From: Micropterix aruncella | Lineage: Eukaryota; Arthropoda; Insecta; Lepidoptera; Micropterigidae | Assembly: GCA_944548615.1 (NCBI GenBank) | Contig: OX155951.1 | Coordinates: 22,537,953 to 22,601,952, forward strand | Reading direction: 5' to 3' | DNA length: 64,000 nt | In this document: piece after piece, positions 10,667-21,141 of the stretch | How the letters are laid out: every line of letters begins with the position of its first letter | Numbering within the stretch: position 1 is the stretch's first letter | Program-made: the position numbers and the translations under genes | The notes under the pieces: model-generated | The model's database searches: none | Seen by the model: only the letters and a program-made list of their open reading frames with translations | Told to the model about the DNA's origin: nothing

Positions 10667-13507
10667 TAAGCTAGGTGTGTCCACTTATATAAGCATTGTA
10701 AGAAATGCATTGAAGTACGTCGAAAAATAAAATATTCGGTATCCGGTGCAAATACCTATGTAGGCCATGAAAAATGTGTGATTTAAGTAAACGATTCCAT
10801 TACCATTCGGCCGATTGTATTTCTAGTATGACATTTTTAGTCAAATATGATTGTAAAAGTTATAACCAAAATATGTGAGCATAATGCAAAACTTTTTCAA
10901 TACATACGAGGGAAATATATTCTTAAACGTTTGTTATTTCCTTATATAGATCCCGACTACCTCAAAAATCAAACAGTATTTTACTATCTATCGTAGGTGT
11001 CACTTGTTTTCAAATGGCCAGATTTATAATTTAGTATCTTTAGCCATTATACAAGCGCGAATTCTGGTTACTTGTATGTAGCTAATAAACTAATTGATAT
11101 CCTAAAATGTCCTTTCATCCGGTTCTACCTGACTTTGGCGAATGAAGCGTCCGTGTAATTAGAGGGACCCAAAGTTCTACCTCGCGGAACAAACAAAGCT
11201 GTATATGTTGAAATACCTCTTTCGCCTAAAATGCCACAAAGTAAATCTAAGGGATGAAATGACGACCCTTGAGTGAATAAAGTGAAAAATATTTTATCTA
11301 ACTAAGACATGTAGGAAAATCAACACTACAAAATTTTTGATAATTTTAATCATAATGTATTGGATAGAGAAGCGGCTATAGAATTAGTTTGAATTTAAAG
11401 ACGCACAAGAGTAGCATTTCTCTTGTTTCGTGAAATAGTGGATGATATATCTAGATTAATTTTGTAGGAATGTTTTAGATTTATAGCGGTCGGCGGTCTG
11501 CTTCTTTATTGGTTAATTTTCTGTTGTAGCTAATTAATCAGATCTAAAGGCCAAACCACTACACCATTTCTCATCGGCTCTATAGAGCTGCCTACATACA
11601 GCGATTCATATTAGAGCACTTTCACTTCTTATTCCACTTACTGCTACCATTCTTCATAAAACCCAAGAAAACTTTTACTTGCAATTTAAAAAGTATTTTT
11701 TGCCAAATTGACTATTTGTTAATAGTTGATAATTTAGGATTTAACCTTAATTGGAGTAAAATATTATTATCATTTTTAAATATTAACAAATAATATTTCT
11801 GAAATAACATGGTAGAATAATATTGTAATGTTTTATTCTTCATATTCTGGGACACACATTTGTGAAACGCTTATTACTAAGCGGTCTATATGATTGAGAC
11901 ACATTTTACATCGGAATTACGCCGCTGGCCTGTTTCTGTTTCTAAGCATAAAACTTCACCAGCTTATTAACCCCCTTACCTAAACAGTGATTTACTGTGG
12001 ATCACAGCATGCTGTAAGCAAGTGCTAGAACTATTAATACTTAGTACCTACATTGTTTTTGAAAGGACCTGGCTATATCGATCAGACAAACTTTACTCCT
12101 AAGTGTCTATTGGATAGTTCGTATTTATCGGTTTCACTCCCGTTTTATTGTTATGTTATTTCCGTAGTAGCATCTTTACTGCAGTTCTATTCGTATGGTA
12201 GCATGCTTGATATTATTGTTATTGGCTTTAAGAAGTCGCAACGGCTTTCTCTCAAACGGCAGAGTAGATGAAAGGAAACTGACAAGATCTCTGTCGTTTA
12301 GGTATTCGAAAGGAATTAGATGAACTAAAATAATTAAAATATTCAACAAGTGAAAAAAAAGAATTCAAGTAAAGTAAGTAAAGTGAATTATAGTATTCGA
12401 AATTATGTTGTTATTCTGAACATAAAATATTTTTAATAAAAAAAACATCATTCTGTTATGTATTTAATCACCGCAATGATGCTTGCTTTATACACGACTG
12501 AGTAGGCTATTATTGCTAAGGCAAGCGGAATTGACGAAGGGAAAGCTTAAGGTAACTTTGAAGCTCGAATGCTGAATGAGATAAGACGGAACCGCGTAAA
12601 TTAACTCACTGGTTTTCCTTGAAAACAACTTTACAACCTGGAGCAGCTATTTCGTTTGATTAATTGTCGACAAAAGTGGACAACTTGTGATTACTAAATT
12701 GTTCGGCAAATTCGTCATTACGAAAAAACTAAGCAAAATCTACGACTTCTCGCTTTGGAATTGTGAAATGACATTAAAATATATGAATTTAAAAAAAACT
12801 ATATGTAACAACATACTGTGCGTTTGTCCTACGTATAACTTGTTACGTCACTGACTCATTCAGGGTTGGTATGCAGTCAAATAAGGTATACACAGTCCTT
12901 TTTATGCCTACATTGCTCTTAGCGCCGTAAATCGGGTATAGTTTCAAATGCAGAGACACCGCGCAAAATTGCATATTTCTGAATAAACCAAGTTTATGTA
13001 TTTTTACGTGTATATGTAGTTAGAACGAAAGAATCCTTTAAATGGATGTGTAATTTTATATGTGCTGTTTTTTAATACCACTGGGTGCTCATATTATTAG
13101 GGCCACTGTGAATTTTGGTATTAATTTGCATAATTCAAAATTATTATTCTCCTAAACAACACGTATTTTTAAGTTTTTAGAGTCGTTTGCTTATGGTATT
13201 TTAAGCCCACATTTGACCACAAAAAAATTGTAGGCATCATAATCACAGAAAGTGGAACTTACCGGTAAAATAATGAAATTCTCAATTTTACTTCGAAGTA
13301 ACACTTTTTGTCATCACGGAGAGAATGTTTACGGTAAGGTAAGTTTTTTAATAATCATGACAACAATTAACTATTGGGTCTTGTAAATATTCATTAACTT
13401 TGACATCATATGCCCTCACTTCTTTGAAAAATAATCTTTCCGAATATTTTCATTTCATTTTGTTACATTACTATTTTAATTAACACTCTCGTCAAGGAAG
13501 CTTTAAC
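10667..13507. other. No recognisable feature
   Basis: About 2.8 kb of AT-rich sequence. The one open frame listed by length (12053-12271) shows no recognisable domain. No terminal repeats were noticed. Confidence 0.4.
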
Positions 13508-13625
13508 GAAGTAACCCTGCATTAGTACGAGCGTTTTGCCCAGTTAGCGCACTCACATTAAAGTACCGATAATGAAGTAATCCTACTTTATTGGGGGCGT
13601 TTCGGCCAGGTAGCTCAGGTCTTAG
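13508..13625 (+). repeat. Diverged 65-bp direct duplication
   Basis: GAAGTAACCCTGCATTAGTA near 13508 and GAAGTAATCCTACTTTATTG near 13573 begin two ~48-bp segments. They share GCGTTT, CCAG and TAGC blocks in the same order. Identity is about 70% by eye. Confidence 0.4.
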
Positions 13626-14879
13626 TAGACAATACAATGTATAATAAGTATTTGAATATTAATGATAAATAAAATAAATGAATAAAAAGTATTTATCAAA
13701 ATATCGTTAGGAACTAATATCATTAAGACACATATACCAACAAAAAAAAACACAGTGTAAAAAAAAATATATTCATCCTGGCCCTAACGACCTGCATTAT
13801 TTGTCACCTTACTAATATATGCTAATCCTTGGGCGGACCTTTTTGTTAGCATACCAGAAAACGAAATATAAAATTGTAAACAAAGAAGAAGTAAATAAAA
13901 ATCAACTTCAAATTGTTTAAATGGTAGGAGGAATATTACTGTAGTCTTAAGATAAAAAAATATGATTAAATGTTTTTTTTTCTTTTGATGGCGGTAAGCT
14001 TTGGAAGGTGTTGTTTTATTTATGTTTATTCGACTGGAACCAGTTTGAGAATGTCCTATTTTGATAAAAGAAAATTTTACTTAAAATAAAAGCATCAAGC
14101 ATCAATACGGGATTCAGGGATGAATGACATGTACCTAAGAGTTATTATTTTATTAAATTCCTAAGGATCATGCGGGCGAACATTGTATGTAGACGCTACA
14201 TATATCTAGAAGCCTCGGAAGGTACTATTGATTAACGAGCCGAGATGCGTGATATGCAAAAATCAGAACGAGAGCGATTTCCTGATTGAAAAAGTGAGAA
14301 TTTCTGGTCGGGGATGATCGACGTTGTGGAGAGCGGGGGAGAGCATTGCGTTAATAATACCCATGGAGAGGAAAATGAAAAATATATGTTTAAAAATATT
14401 TGCTGCTATTCTGTAAGGCGAAAAAGACGAATTGCTTTTTAAAACCTCGCTTCTATGCAAACCAAAACATAAAAAAATGTAGGGAGTTAAGACTAATTGA
14501 AATCTTATGAAGTTAAATATCGTAATAAACCCTCATTATCATGATGAATTCGGACCAATATATTGAAATCTTATCAAACCATATGATAAGGGAGCTCTAC
14601 AAGGTCCTATCCTTCCAACGACGGAATTTTTCAACAGGCCCATGCCATTCTTCAAAAAATGTAAACATTTTAACTAAATTACTGTACTTGAATGGCCCGG
14701 AAACTTCCTTAATCTCAACCAGATCGAAAACCTCTACGACATTTGCAAAATAACGGCTCTCCAAGATCGATTGTACAATGGTAACCAGTGCAGTAATTCA
14801 AGTCTGGTTTCATGATAATGAACTGAAAGGAAGCTTTTAAAACCTGGTAAATTCTATGCCTACAAGAGTGAAATCACTC
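13626..14879. other. No recognisable feature
   Basis: AT-rich. Short frames at 14263-14460 and 14541-14753 have no recognised motif. Confidence 0.4.
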
Positions 14880-14883
14880 TTAA

Positions 14884-15217
14884 CCCCTCGCGGCCCGCGG
14901 TTTGAATTTTAATGTGTGCCTTACGGCCCGTAAGAAATTCGCGAGTCTCAAAAAAAAGATGGCGTTTCAGAAAAAAAAACGATTACTCCGAAACTGTCAC
15001 ACCGATCGTCTAAAAAAGACCTGTTTTATGTTCCTATTGAAATTTGCTATTAGATATTTGTAACGTCGTTATGTAAAGCAATAAAGATTATTCATAATTA
15101 TTAGTCGATTAAATAATCCATAATTAGCGGTCGGCCTCGCCTGGCCATTTCGGGCCGTCTGGGGTTCGACGGTAAATATCAATTCTGGACGTTTCGGGCC
15201 GTCTGGTACGCGAGGGG
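14884..15217. mobile_element. piggyBac-type MITE flanked by TTAA (second)
   Basis: TTAA at 14880-14883 and 15218-15221. Inverted ends CCCCTCGCGG and CCCCTCGCGT. Inside are a small palindrome (CTTACGGCCCGTAAG) and two direct copies of TTTCGGGCCGTCTGG near the right end. It inserted just upstream of the Tc1-like transposase remnant. Confidence 0.7.
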
Positions 15218-15377
15218 TTAAGAGCAAAGTTCAATCAAGCACTTTTCGAATGAAGATACTCTTTGATCCAATTGATTCCCACGGTACTCTAAACGCAACA
15301 GTGTTATTACCTCGTATTTGACTGGAAAATCGCAACCAGCCATTGTTAGTTAACTACGGCATTTACCTGTGAACAAA

Positions 15378-16336
15378 ATGTTTTTGTATCGGACCATTAC
15401 ACGTTACAATGATACTGGTAGCATCAAAACACGCCATGGGGGTGGGCATCCAAAAACAGAAACATCGCGAGAAATGGTTCGAAAGGCAAAAATTCAACGT
15501 AATCCACGACAAAGCGCAGATCAATAGGAGATAAAACTCTATATCTCGAGCATGGGCCGAATATTAAAAAAATAAACTACGACTGAAGCCCTATAAAATT
15601 AAAAAAGTGCAAGATTTAACACCTGCACAATTGGCAGTTCGCCTAGCAAGATCAAAGGTGTTAAAATACATACACTTTAGTGGCGACCTTGAAAATTTGG
15701 TCTTTTCTGATGATTTTATTTTACGGTTCAGCAATATGTAAACAAACAAAATGATCCTGTATGGTTAGAGTGACAAGAGAATCAAGAGACAATTTAGACC
15801 AGCGAATTGCTTTGCTAAACATGCGCCTGCATCAGTGATGGTTTGGGCCGCTGTAACTGCCACAGGACGACCACCACTCGTTTTCATTGAACAGGGCGAT
15901 ATGATAAATCAACAAGTCTACAGTGAAAAGATTTTAAATGATGCTCTGTTACCTTGGTCACGTAAGCAATTCGGTATAAATCATTTGACGTTGAACAAGA
16001 CTCGGCACCATCACATAAAACTGGTGAAACCCAACGTTTTTTAAACGAGAAAAGTTCCCAGCCTCATTTCTTCACAACAATTGCTACCATATTCCCCAGA
16101 CTTAAACCCAATGGATTTTTCCATACGCCCATTTTGGGGGGCAAAGTATCAATAAAAAAATATTAGGCAGTCGACGCCTTAAAGATTGCTCTTCGCCGAG
16201 ATGGGGCAAAATATCATCAATTTCATCACATTCAATATCATCATTTCAATATCATCACATTCGAGCAGCGTGTGAAGCCTTCTCAGACATACTCAATGCT
16301 ATTATCCGCGCTAAAGGTGGCTACATCGAACAATAA
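15378..16336 (+). pseudogene. Tc1-like transposase remnant
   Basis: Seen in order, across several frames: ITRYNDTGSIKTRHGGGHPK with TSREMVRK (DNA-binding region), LTPAQLAVRLARSK, LVFSDDF (first catalytic acidic residue), SVMVWAAVTATGRPPLVFIE (15835 on), LLPWSRKQFG, EQDSAPSHKTG (second catalytic Asp, in a neighbouring frame), LPYSPDLNPMDFSI (third catalytic region), and a C-terminus with AIIRAKGGYIEQ before TAA at 16334. These are Tc1/mariner-superfamily transposase blocks. Frameshifts occur near 15540, 15740, 16000 and 16050, so it is dead. I could not find terminal inverted repeats; the TTAA MITE immediately upstream may have landed near the original 5' part. Confidence 0.85.
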
Positions 16337-17244
16337 AATAATGTTCATAAAATTGAAGATATTTCTAGGATATAATGAAGTTTTAATTTTAAAAAAATCA
16401 TCAGAGTTGACAAAATTACAGCATTTTTAATTGGCAACATTTCGAGTGCCGACCCCGTATGGCATATGATCTCCTCCATCACTTCAGTTTGATTTACCGA
16501 ATCACTCCTTAAAAAAATACGCTTGAAAGTTCCAAACACTCCATATAACTTTCACCTTTCTGGTTCAATACACTGACTGATTTAAGTTCGCATCTGTTTG
16601 CCTGGATCTTCGGCTGAACGACTTGGAGTCTTATTCGCCGGGGGTGAGCTGCTTTGATCTAATGGTAATTATATACTGATACGTTGGCGTTGGGTTCGTT
16701 GAATCTTCCTCATTCATATTACTTGATTATACAGGGAACAAATTAACATTAAATGTGGAATTCGACAATGTGTAGGCGTAGCGTATTCCAGCGCTAGCGT
16801 TCGGAAAAGTACTTGTATGTTTCATATTACTACTAGTCTGCTTTTATTTTTTGCTGCTTTGCTAAACAGACTTCGTTGTAATTTTTAAGTGTCAGTTTTT
16901 GTTGATACGATACGTATGAAGTAAATTGTGCTATATTTAACGTCAAATAGTTACAGACGGCGAATACTATAATGCGTAGTATCGATGTAATACAGAATAT
17001 TGTCGGCGTAGCAACGATATTCTCTGGCAATGCGCAGAAAACGCATAGCGAGCCTTTTATTTTACCCTTGTTCTCGGATCCAAGATTAATCTCGCGCAAA
17101 AATCTAAAAACAAAATTCCCGCATTATAAGCTTTTTTAATCCTATGTCACTTTGCTATTCATGGAGAACATGGATCCCCACAGATTTACATATAGAGTTG
17201 TCAACTACAACGGGCGAACCCGTGACCTTAGAAAGTTTTAACGA
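16337..17244. other. No recognisable feature
   Basis: Short minus-strand frames at 16345-16539 and 16833-17099 have no recognised domain. Confidence 0.4.
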
Positions 17245-17511
17245 TTAGTCGTTCTCTCTCCCGTGAAGTGAACGCAGAAGACTTGGACAAAATAATCGAC
17301 CGCCAAGATCCGCCACATGCCCGCAAGAGGCCAACGCTTTAACCGCGAGATAGCCAGGAGTGTTACGCAGCGGGCTTACACTCACGCCCTTGCTTCCAAT
17401 TGCCACCAGATTAGTCTCTTGATTGGTTACGAGTTCGAGGTCGCTTGCTCGGTCCTCTCTCTTGCGAAGCGGTGAAACGGTGTATACCGAATCTATCGCG
17501 CACCACGGCAT
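17245..17511 (-). other. Open frame adjoining the left arm of the large inverted repeat, unrecognised
   Basis: An 88-codon minus-strand frame with GC-balanced codons includes VTNQETNLVAIGSKG and LAVKALASCGHVADLGG. I do not recognise it. Its first third overlaps sequence present in the dispersed repeat family at 28440-28741 (the GCAAGCGAC..CGTAACCA block), so it is probably part of a repeat rather than a host gene. Confidence 0.25.
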
Positions 17512-18424
17512 CCTTTGCCCGGCTGTTCACCCAGGATCGGGTAGCCGATGGTCGTTTCAAGAGCAGTTGCCGTAAGGTCCGCAACCACCCCCGCTCTATA
17601 GGAAACAGTACTACAGTACTGCTTCCAGACTCCCCCGACTGTTAGTCAGAGTGCACAATCTATTGGCTTACGCCGCACGGTGCGCAGACCGTCCAGGAGC
17701 GCCAGAAGGTTGATTCCTAGGGGAAACTAGCTCTAAGGCCAGAGTCCTACCCGGACTAGCACTTCATGCGTGGAGGCCGCCGGATGGGTGTTGACCCGTG
17801 AGTGTGACCGACCCTGAACAGAATGGGTATTCGTGGCCAACTCAGCAAGGGCCCATTAACTCCCACAAATTTACAGTAGGTCATAATTTATTTTTGACAA
17901 CATTACCCTCTACGATAACGGCCCACCTTATTGCCTAACGACACTTATCTTACAGGCGGCCGGCTTTTATAACAACACATAGCAGGATTTAGACGGTTAC
18001 CCATCCAAGTACTGACCACGATGACGGTGCTTAACTTCGGTGATCTGACGGAGACCAGTGGGAGCTAATGGGCCCTGTTGCAGTTTGGCCCGCTAAGACC
18101 CATGTGTTCAGGGTCGGTCAAACTCACGGGTCAACACCCATCCGGCGGCCTCCAGAAAGAAGTGCGAGCCAGGGTAGGACTCTGGCCTGCGGGTCAGTTT
18201 CCCCTAGGAGTCAACCTTCGGGCGCTCTTGGACGGTTTGCGCAGGTCAATCGATTGTGCATTCTGACCGACGGAGAATGGTGAGTCTGGAAACAGTACTG
18301 TCTCCTATAGAGCGGAAGTGGTTGTTCACCTTACGGCAGCTGCTATTGAAACGGCCAATCGTCTACCTGATACCAGGTGAAAATCCGGACAAAGGATGTT
18401 GTGGTCCACGATAGATTCAGTAGA
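17485..18424. repeat. Large imperfect inverted repeat around a 5S-like sequence
   Basis: The left arm (17485-17868), reverse-complemented, aligns with the right arm (18057-18424) along ~370 bp, at about 80-85% identity by eye. Shared blocks include CAGGGTCGGTCA, CACGGGTCAACACCCATCCG, GGTAGGACTCTGGCC, TTTCCCCTAGGA, CTATAGAGCGG, CCTTACGGCA and CGATAGATTC. The ~190-bp centre holds the 5S-like sequence. The arm sequence is the same dispersed family as at 28440-28741 and 36750-37728. A transcript across it would fold into a very long hairpin. Confidence 0.8.
17971..18058 (-). pseudogene. 5S rRNA-like sequence (5S-derived pseudogene or SINE core)
   Basis: The minus strand reads GATCACCGAAGTTAAGCA and then GGTCAGTACTTGGATGGGTA followed by ACCGTC and GTGTTGTT. 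These match the internal promoter region and 3' half of arthropod 5S rRNA. The first ~25 nt of 5S are missing or unrecognisable and several positions differ, so this is not a functional rRNA gene. It could carry a residual RNA polymerase III internal control region. Confidence 0.75.
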
Positions 18425-19654
18425 CACAAGTGACAATTTTGTAATTTTATTCTTTATTATGAATTATCAAATATAACTTTATTATTATTTTTTGTTTTTT
18501 TTTAATTCCTATTGATTTATTATAAATAAAAAAATTAAAATATAGAAAATTGGTTATGTATCCTTAACTCAACCGATGTTTTGACCGGTAGGCTTATTTT
18601 TATTGCAACGCCTCATTCAAAGCAGAAGTTATTATATAATGTTATTATTTGAATAAAGCTTTGCATGGATTCAATTTCAATTTCAATTTATTGCTCTAAA
18701 ATATTTACAGGTTGTTGAAACAAGTCTACATATAAATATTTTAAAGATAGTACTAATATACAGTGATATATAATAAAAAAATATGAAAATAATAAAAATA
18801 TATATATTGCATTGTTAATCGAAACAAGGAGGATACGCCGAAGTCTGAAAGAGCAGCTGTGCTAGCCATGTAGAGTTACACCTCGCTTGCTGTTATATGA
18901 ACTGAAATATACTATCCAATCATCAATTGCACATCATTGTGTTATTTTGACTTCCTATTTCTCTTCTGATAGAGAAATAAACAATCCCATAGGGCGCTAA
19001 CTGCATCTTTCACGGATCTCCCCGCGCGAGAATAATAGATATCTTATCTTATTAATCTGGCCGAAGTAATTATATTTATCCTTCAACTGCGTCTTAATCT
19101 GAGGACGAATCAATTATTTCCAGACGCGGTGAATTGGAGCCTTCCCCTCAACACCGCTAATGAACGCTTTCGCAAAGTGGGAGTGGTTGACGTCCTCTCG
19201 AGGGAATTGTTTTTCGGTTCATGCAACCAGACGGTCATCAAACCTCACTGCCAATTTATCTCCTCTATTTATAATAATGAAAGTTGCAAAAACTTTACAT
19301 TTTCAATAATCCCTGCGCTGCACTGAGTATCAATTTGCTTAATTTGTCGACGGTCGCGCGTTGGCGTGACAGTCGTCAGCGGAAATTTCATTGCTTTGAA
19401 GGGGAAAACGTATTTTTCGGATAGAAATGTCTACGTTTTCTACCCACTCAATTTTCATATAAAACTGAAAATATATTAAAAAGAAGTATAGGCAAGAACA
19501 GAGGACGCGGGAGTTAATTTTAAATAGCTAGGGAATATTTTGTTCTCTGATCTCCCTTTTGTAAGATACATCTATTTTTTACAATATTCTGGTAGTTATA
19601 TATGACAATCGTATTCTATATCTCAATAAAAAAATCACATTTTAAAATTCTCTC
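18425..19654. other. No recognisable feature
   Basis: AT-rich. Open frame 19129-19326 is unrecognised. Confidence 0.4.
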
Positions 19655-20454
19655 TTTTACAGTTCTCTTTGATTCTTGGCTTAAGTTCAAGGAGCAAATC
19701 ACTGATGTATCTAAGTCCTCTTTTAAATTACTAGGTTTCGTTATTCGGAACCTAAAGCATTATCACAATGTCCGGGTTATGCACACATTGCATAAATCAA
19801 TTGTGAGAAGTAGATTGGAAACGACTGCAGTTATATGGAATCCACATGAGGATCTTTATATCACCATGCTGAAAAAAAAACAAAAATGTTTTTTACGCTT
19901 TGTATATTTCAAGCAATACGGTTATTATTCCTACTTATACCTTACTAATCATTTACTGGGCATACTGGGCTATAATTCCCTTAAATTGCGTAGAGAAATG
20001 CTCACCATGGCCTACGTTTTCAAGCTGGTCCGGGGCAAAGTTGATAATCCTGCTAGCGAAGGTTTGTCTCTTTGTTCCGGATAACTATAATCGAGCTCGC
20101 TTACATACTCTATTTGCGGAGCCGTCTTTGCAAACCAACTTAAGTCGATGAAGTCTTCAGATTACGCGTGCCTTGCGATACATAAATGCGCTATGTTCGG
20201 CAGCGTCAGACGTGGACAATTTAACAGCGATCCCACATCTCTTCAAGGTATGGGCATTGCGCTACCTGTTATCCTAAAATAAGATCGATTATTTTTTATG
20301 TATTATCTTACTCTTACTATTTTTAATGCTTCTGCTTGCATATTTAATGCCTTTTTATAATTATGTAATCTCTCATCATCATCTCTCAAATCATCTCAAC
20401 GAATTGGTGTGTTGATTGTTATTTGTTTATTTTGTGTGTGTTGAACGTTGATTT

Positions 20455-20485
<31 letters not shown>

Positions 20486-20486
20486 G
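19655..20486 (+). mobile_element. 3' end of a non-LTR retrotransposon (LINE family B, copy 1)
   Basis: An open frame to 20084 reads FDSWLKFKEQITDVSKSSFK, LLGFVIRN, IVRSRLETTAVIWNPHED and YNSLKLRREMLTMAYVFKL. This is the conserved region downstream of the reverse-transcriptase core in CR1/Jockey-type elements. After a frameshift it continues with NYNRARLHTLFAEPS and PHLFKVWALRYLL. The element ends in (TAAA)n at 20457-20486. A second copy lies inverted at 24864-25390. The 5' part, including the catalytic domain, is missing. Confidence 0.8.
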
Positions 20487-21031
20487 AGATAATTTGAGAA
20501 TATGGTAATATTGGAAAAATAAGAGCATATGGGAATATATTGCGCTTTGATCTTTTCCTTGTGATTAACAATTCACATTTTATATATTATCCTTTATGAT
20601 TTAAATTTAACCGTTTAATTTTAAACCTGATGTCGACGAACTCCTTATAAATGACTACTATTACTGCGTTGCACATTTAATGCTATTAAGGCGCTGATAT
20701 ACGACTTTAATGATTTTAAACTGATAATTACGTCTAAACGAGTACTGCTTACGATTCGAAAAAAATATATGTTAAACAAGAGCATTTACCTAATATTCTA
20801 ATCTGTGAATATTTTAGATTTTGTTTATATTACATAGTGTAATTAATTTGGGAAATGAGGTCTAACCGAACACAAACACGAGAATTACGCAAATACTATC
20901 TAGTGTATTATTATGAAACCTGCACCATTTTAAAGATAATTTAATTATCTATCTTCTTATCTGTGAATTTTTTCGAAAAGTCAAAGAATAATATCCGATT
21001 TTGCTTATTCGAACAAAATTGGTGCGCGAGT
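20487..21031. other. AT-rich spacer upstream of the Mutator-like gene
   Basis: No gene or repeat recognised. It is the proximal upstream region of the promoter at 21032. Confidence 0.4.
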
Positions 21032-21094
21032 TATAAAGCGGGCCTCGCCGACGACGAGAGTCAGTATGACCGCGACCACTGTCACGGGTGGATG
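21032..21094 (+). promoter_or_regulatory. Core promoter: TATA box, initiator and DPE-like element
   Basis: TATAAAG at 21032-21038, TCAGT initiator at 21061-21065 (A of +1 at 21063, so TATA starts at -31), and GGATG at 21090-21094, matching the RGWYV downstream promoter element exactly at +28 to +32. All three are at the spacing expected for arthropod RNA polymerase II core promoters, 79 bp before the ATG of the Mutator-like gene. A short upstream ORF of 10 codons (21066-21098) begins 3 nt after the predicted start site. Confidence 0.6.
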
Positions 21095-21141
21095 CTGACG
21101 CTGCGCTCCGAACGAGATAAATTACGATAATTAAAAACAAA

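Noticed and set aside
17971..18058. A functional 5S rRNA gene
   Set aside because: The 5' portion is missing and several positions of the 3' half differ from arthropod 5S.
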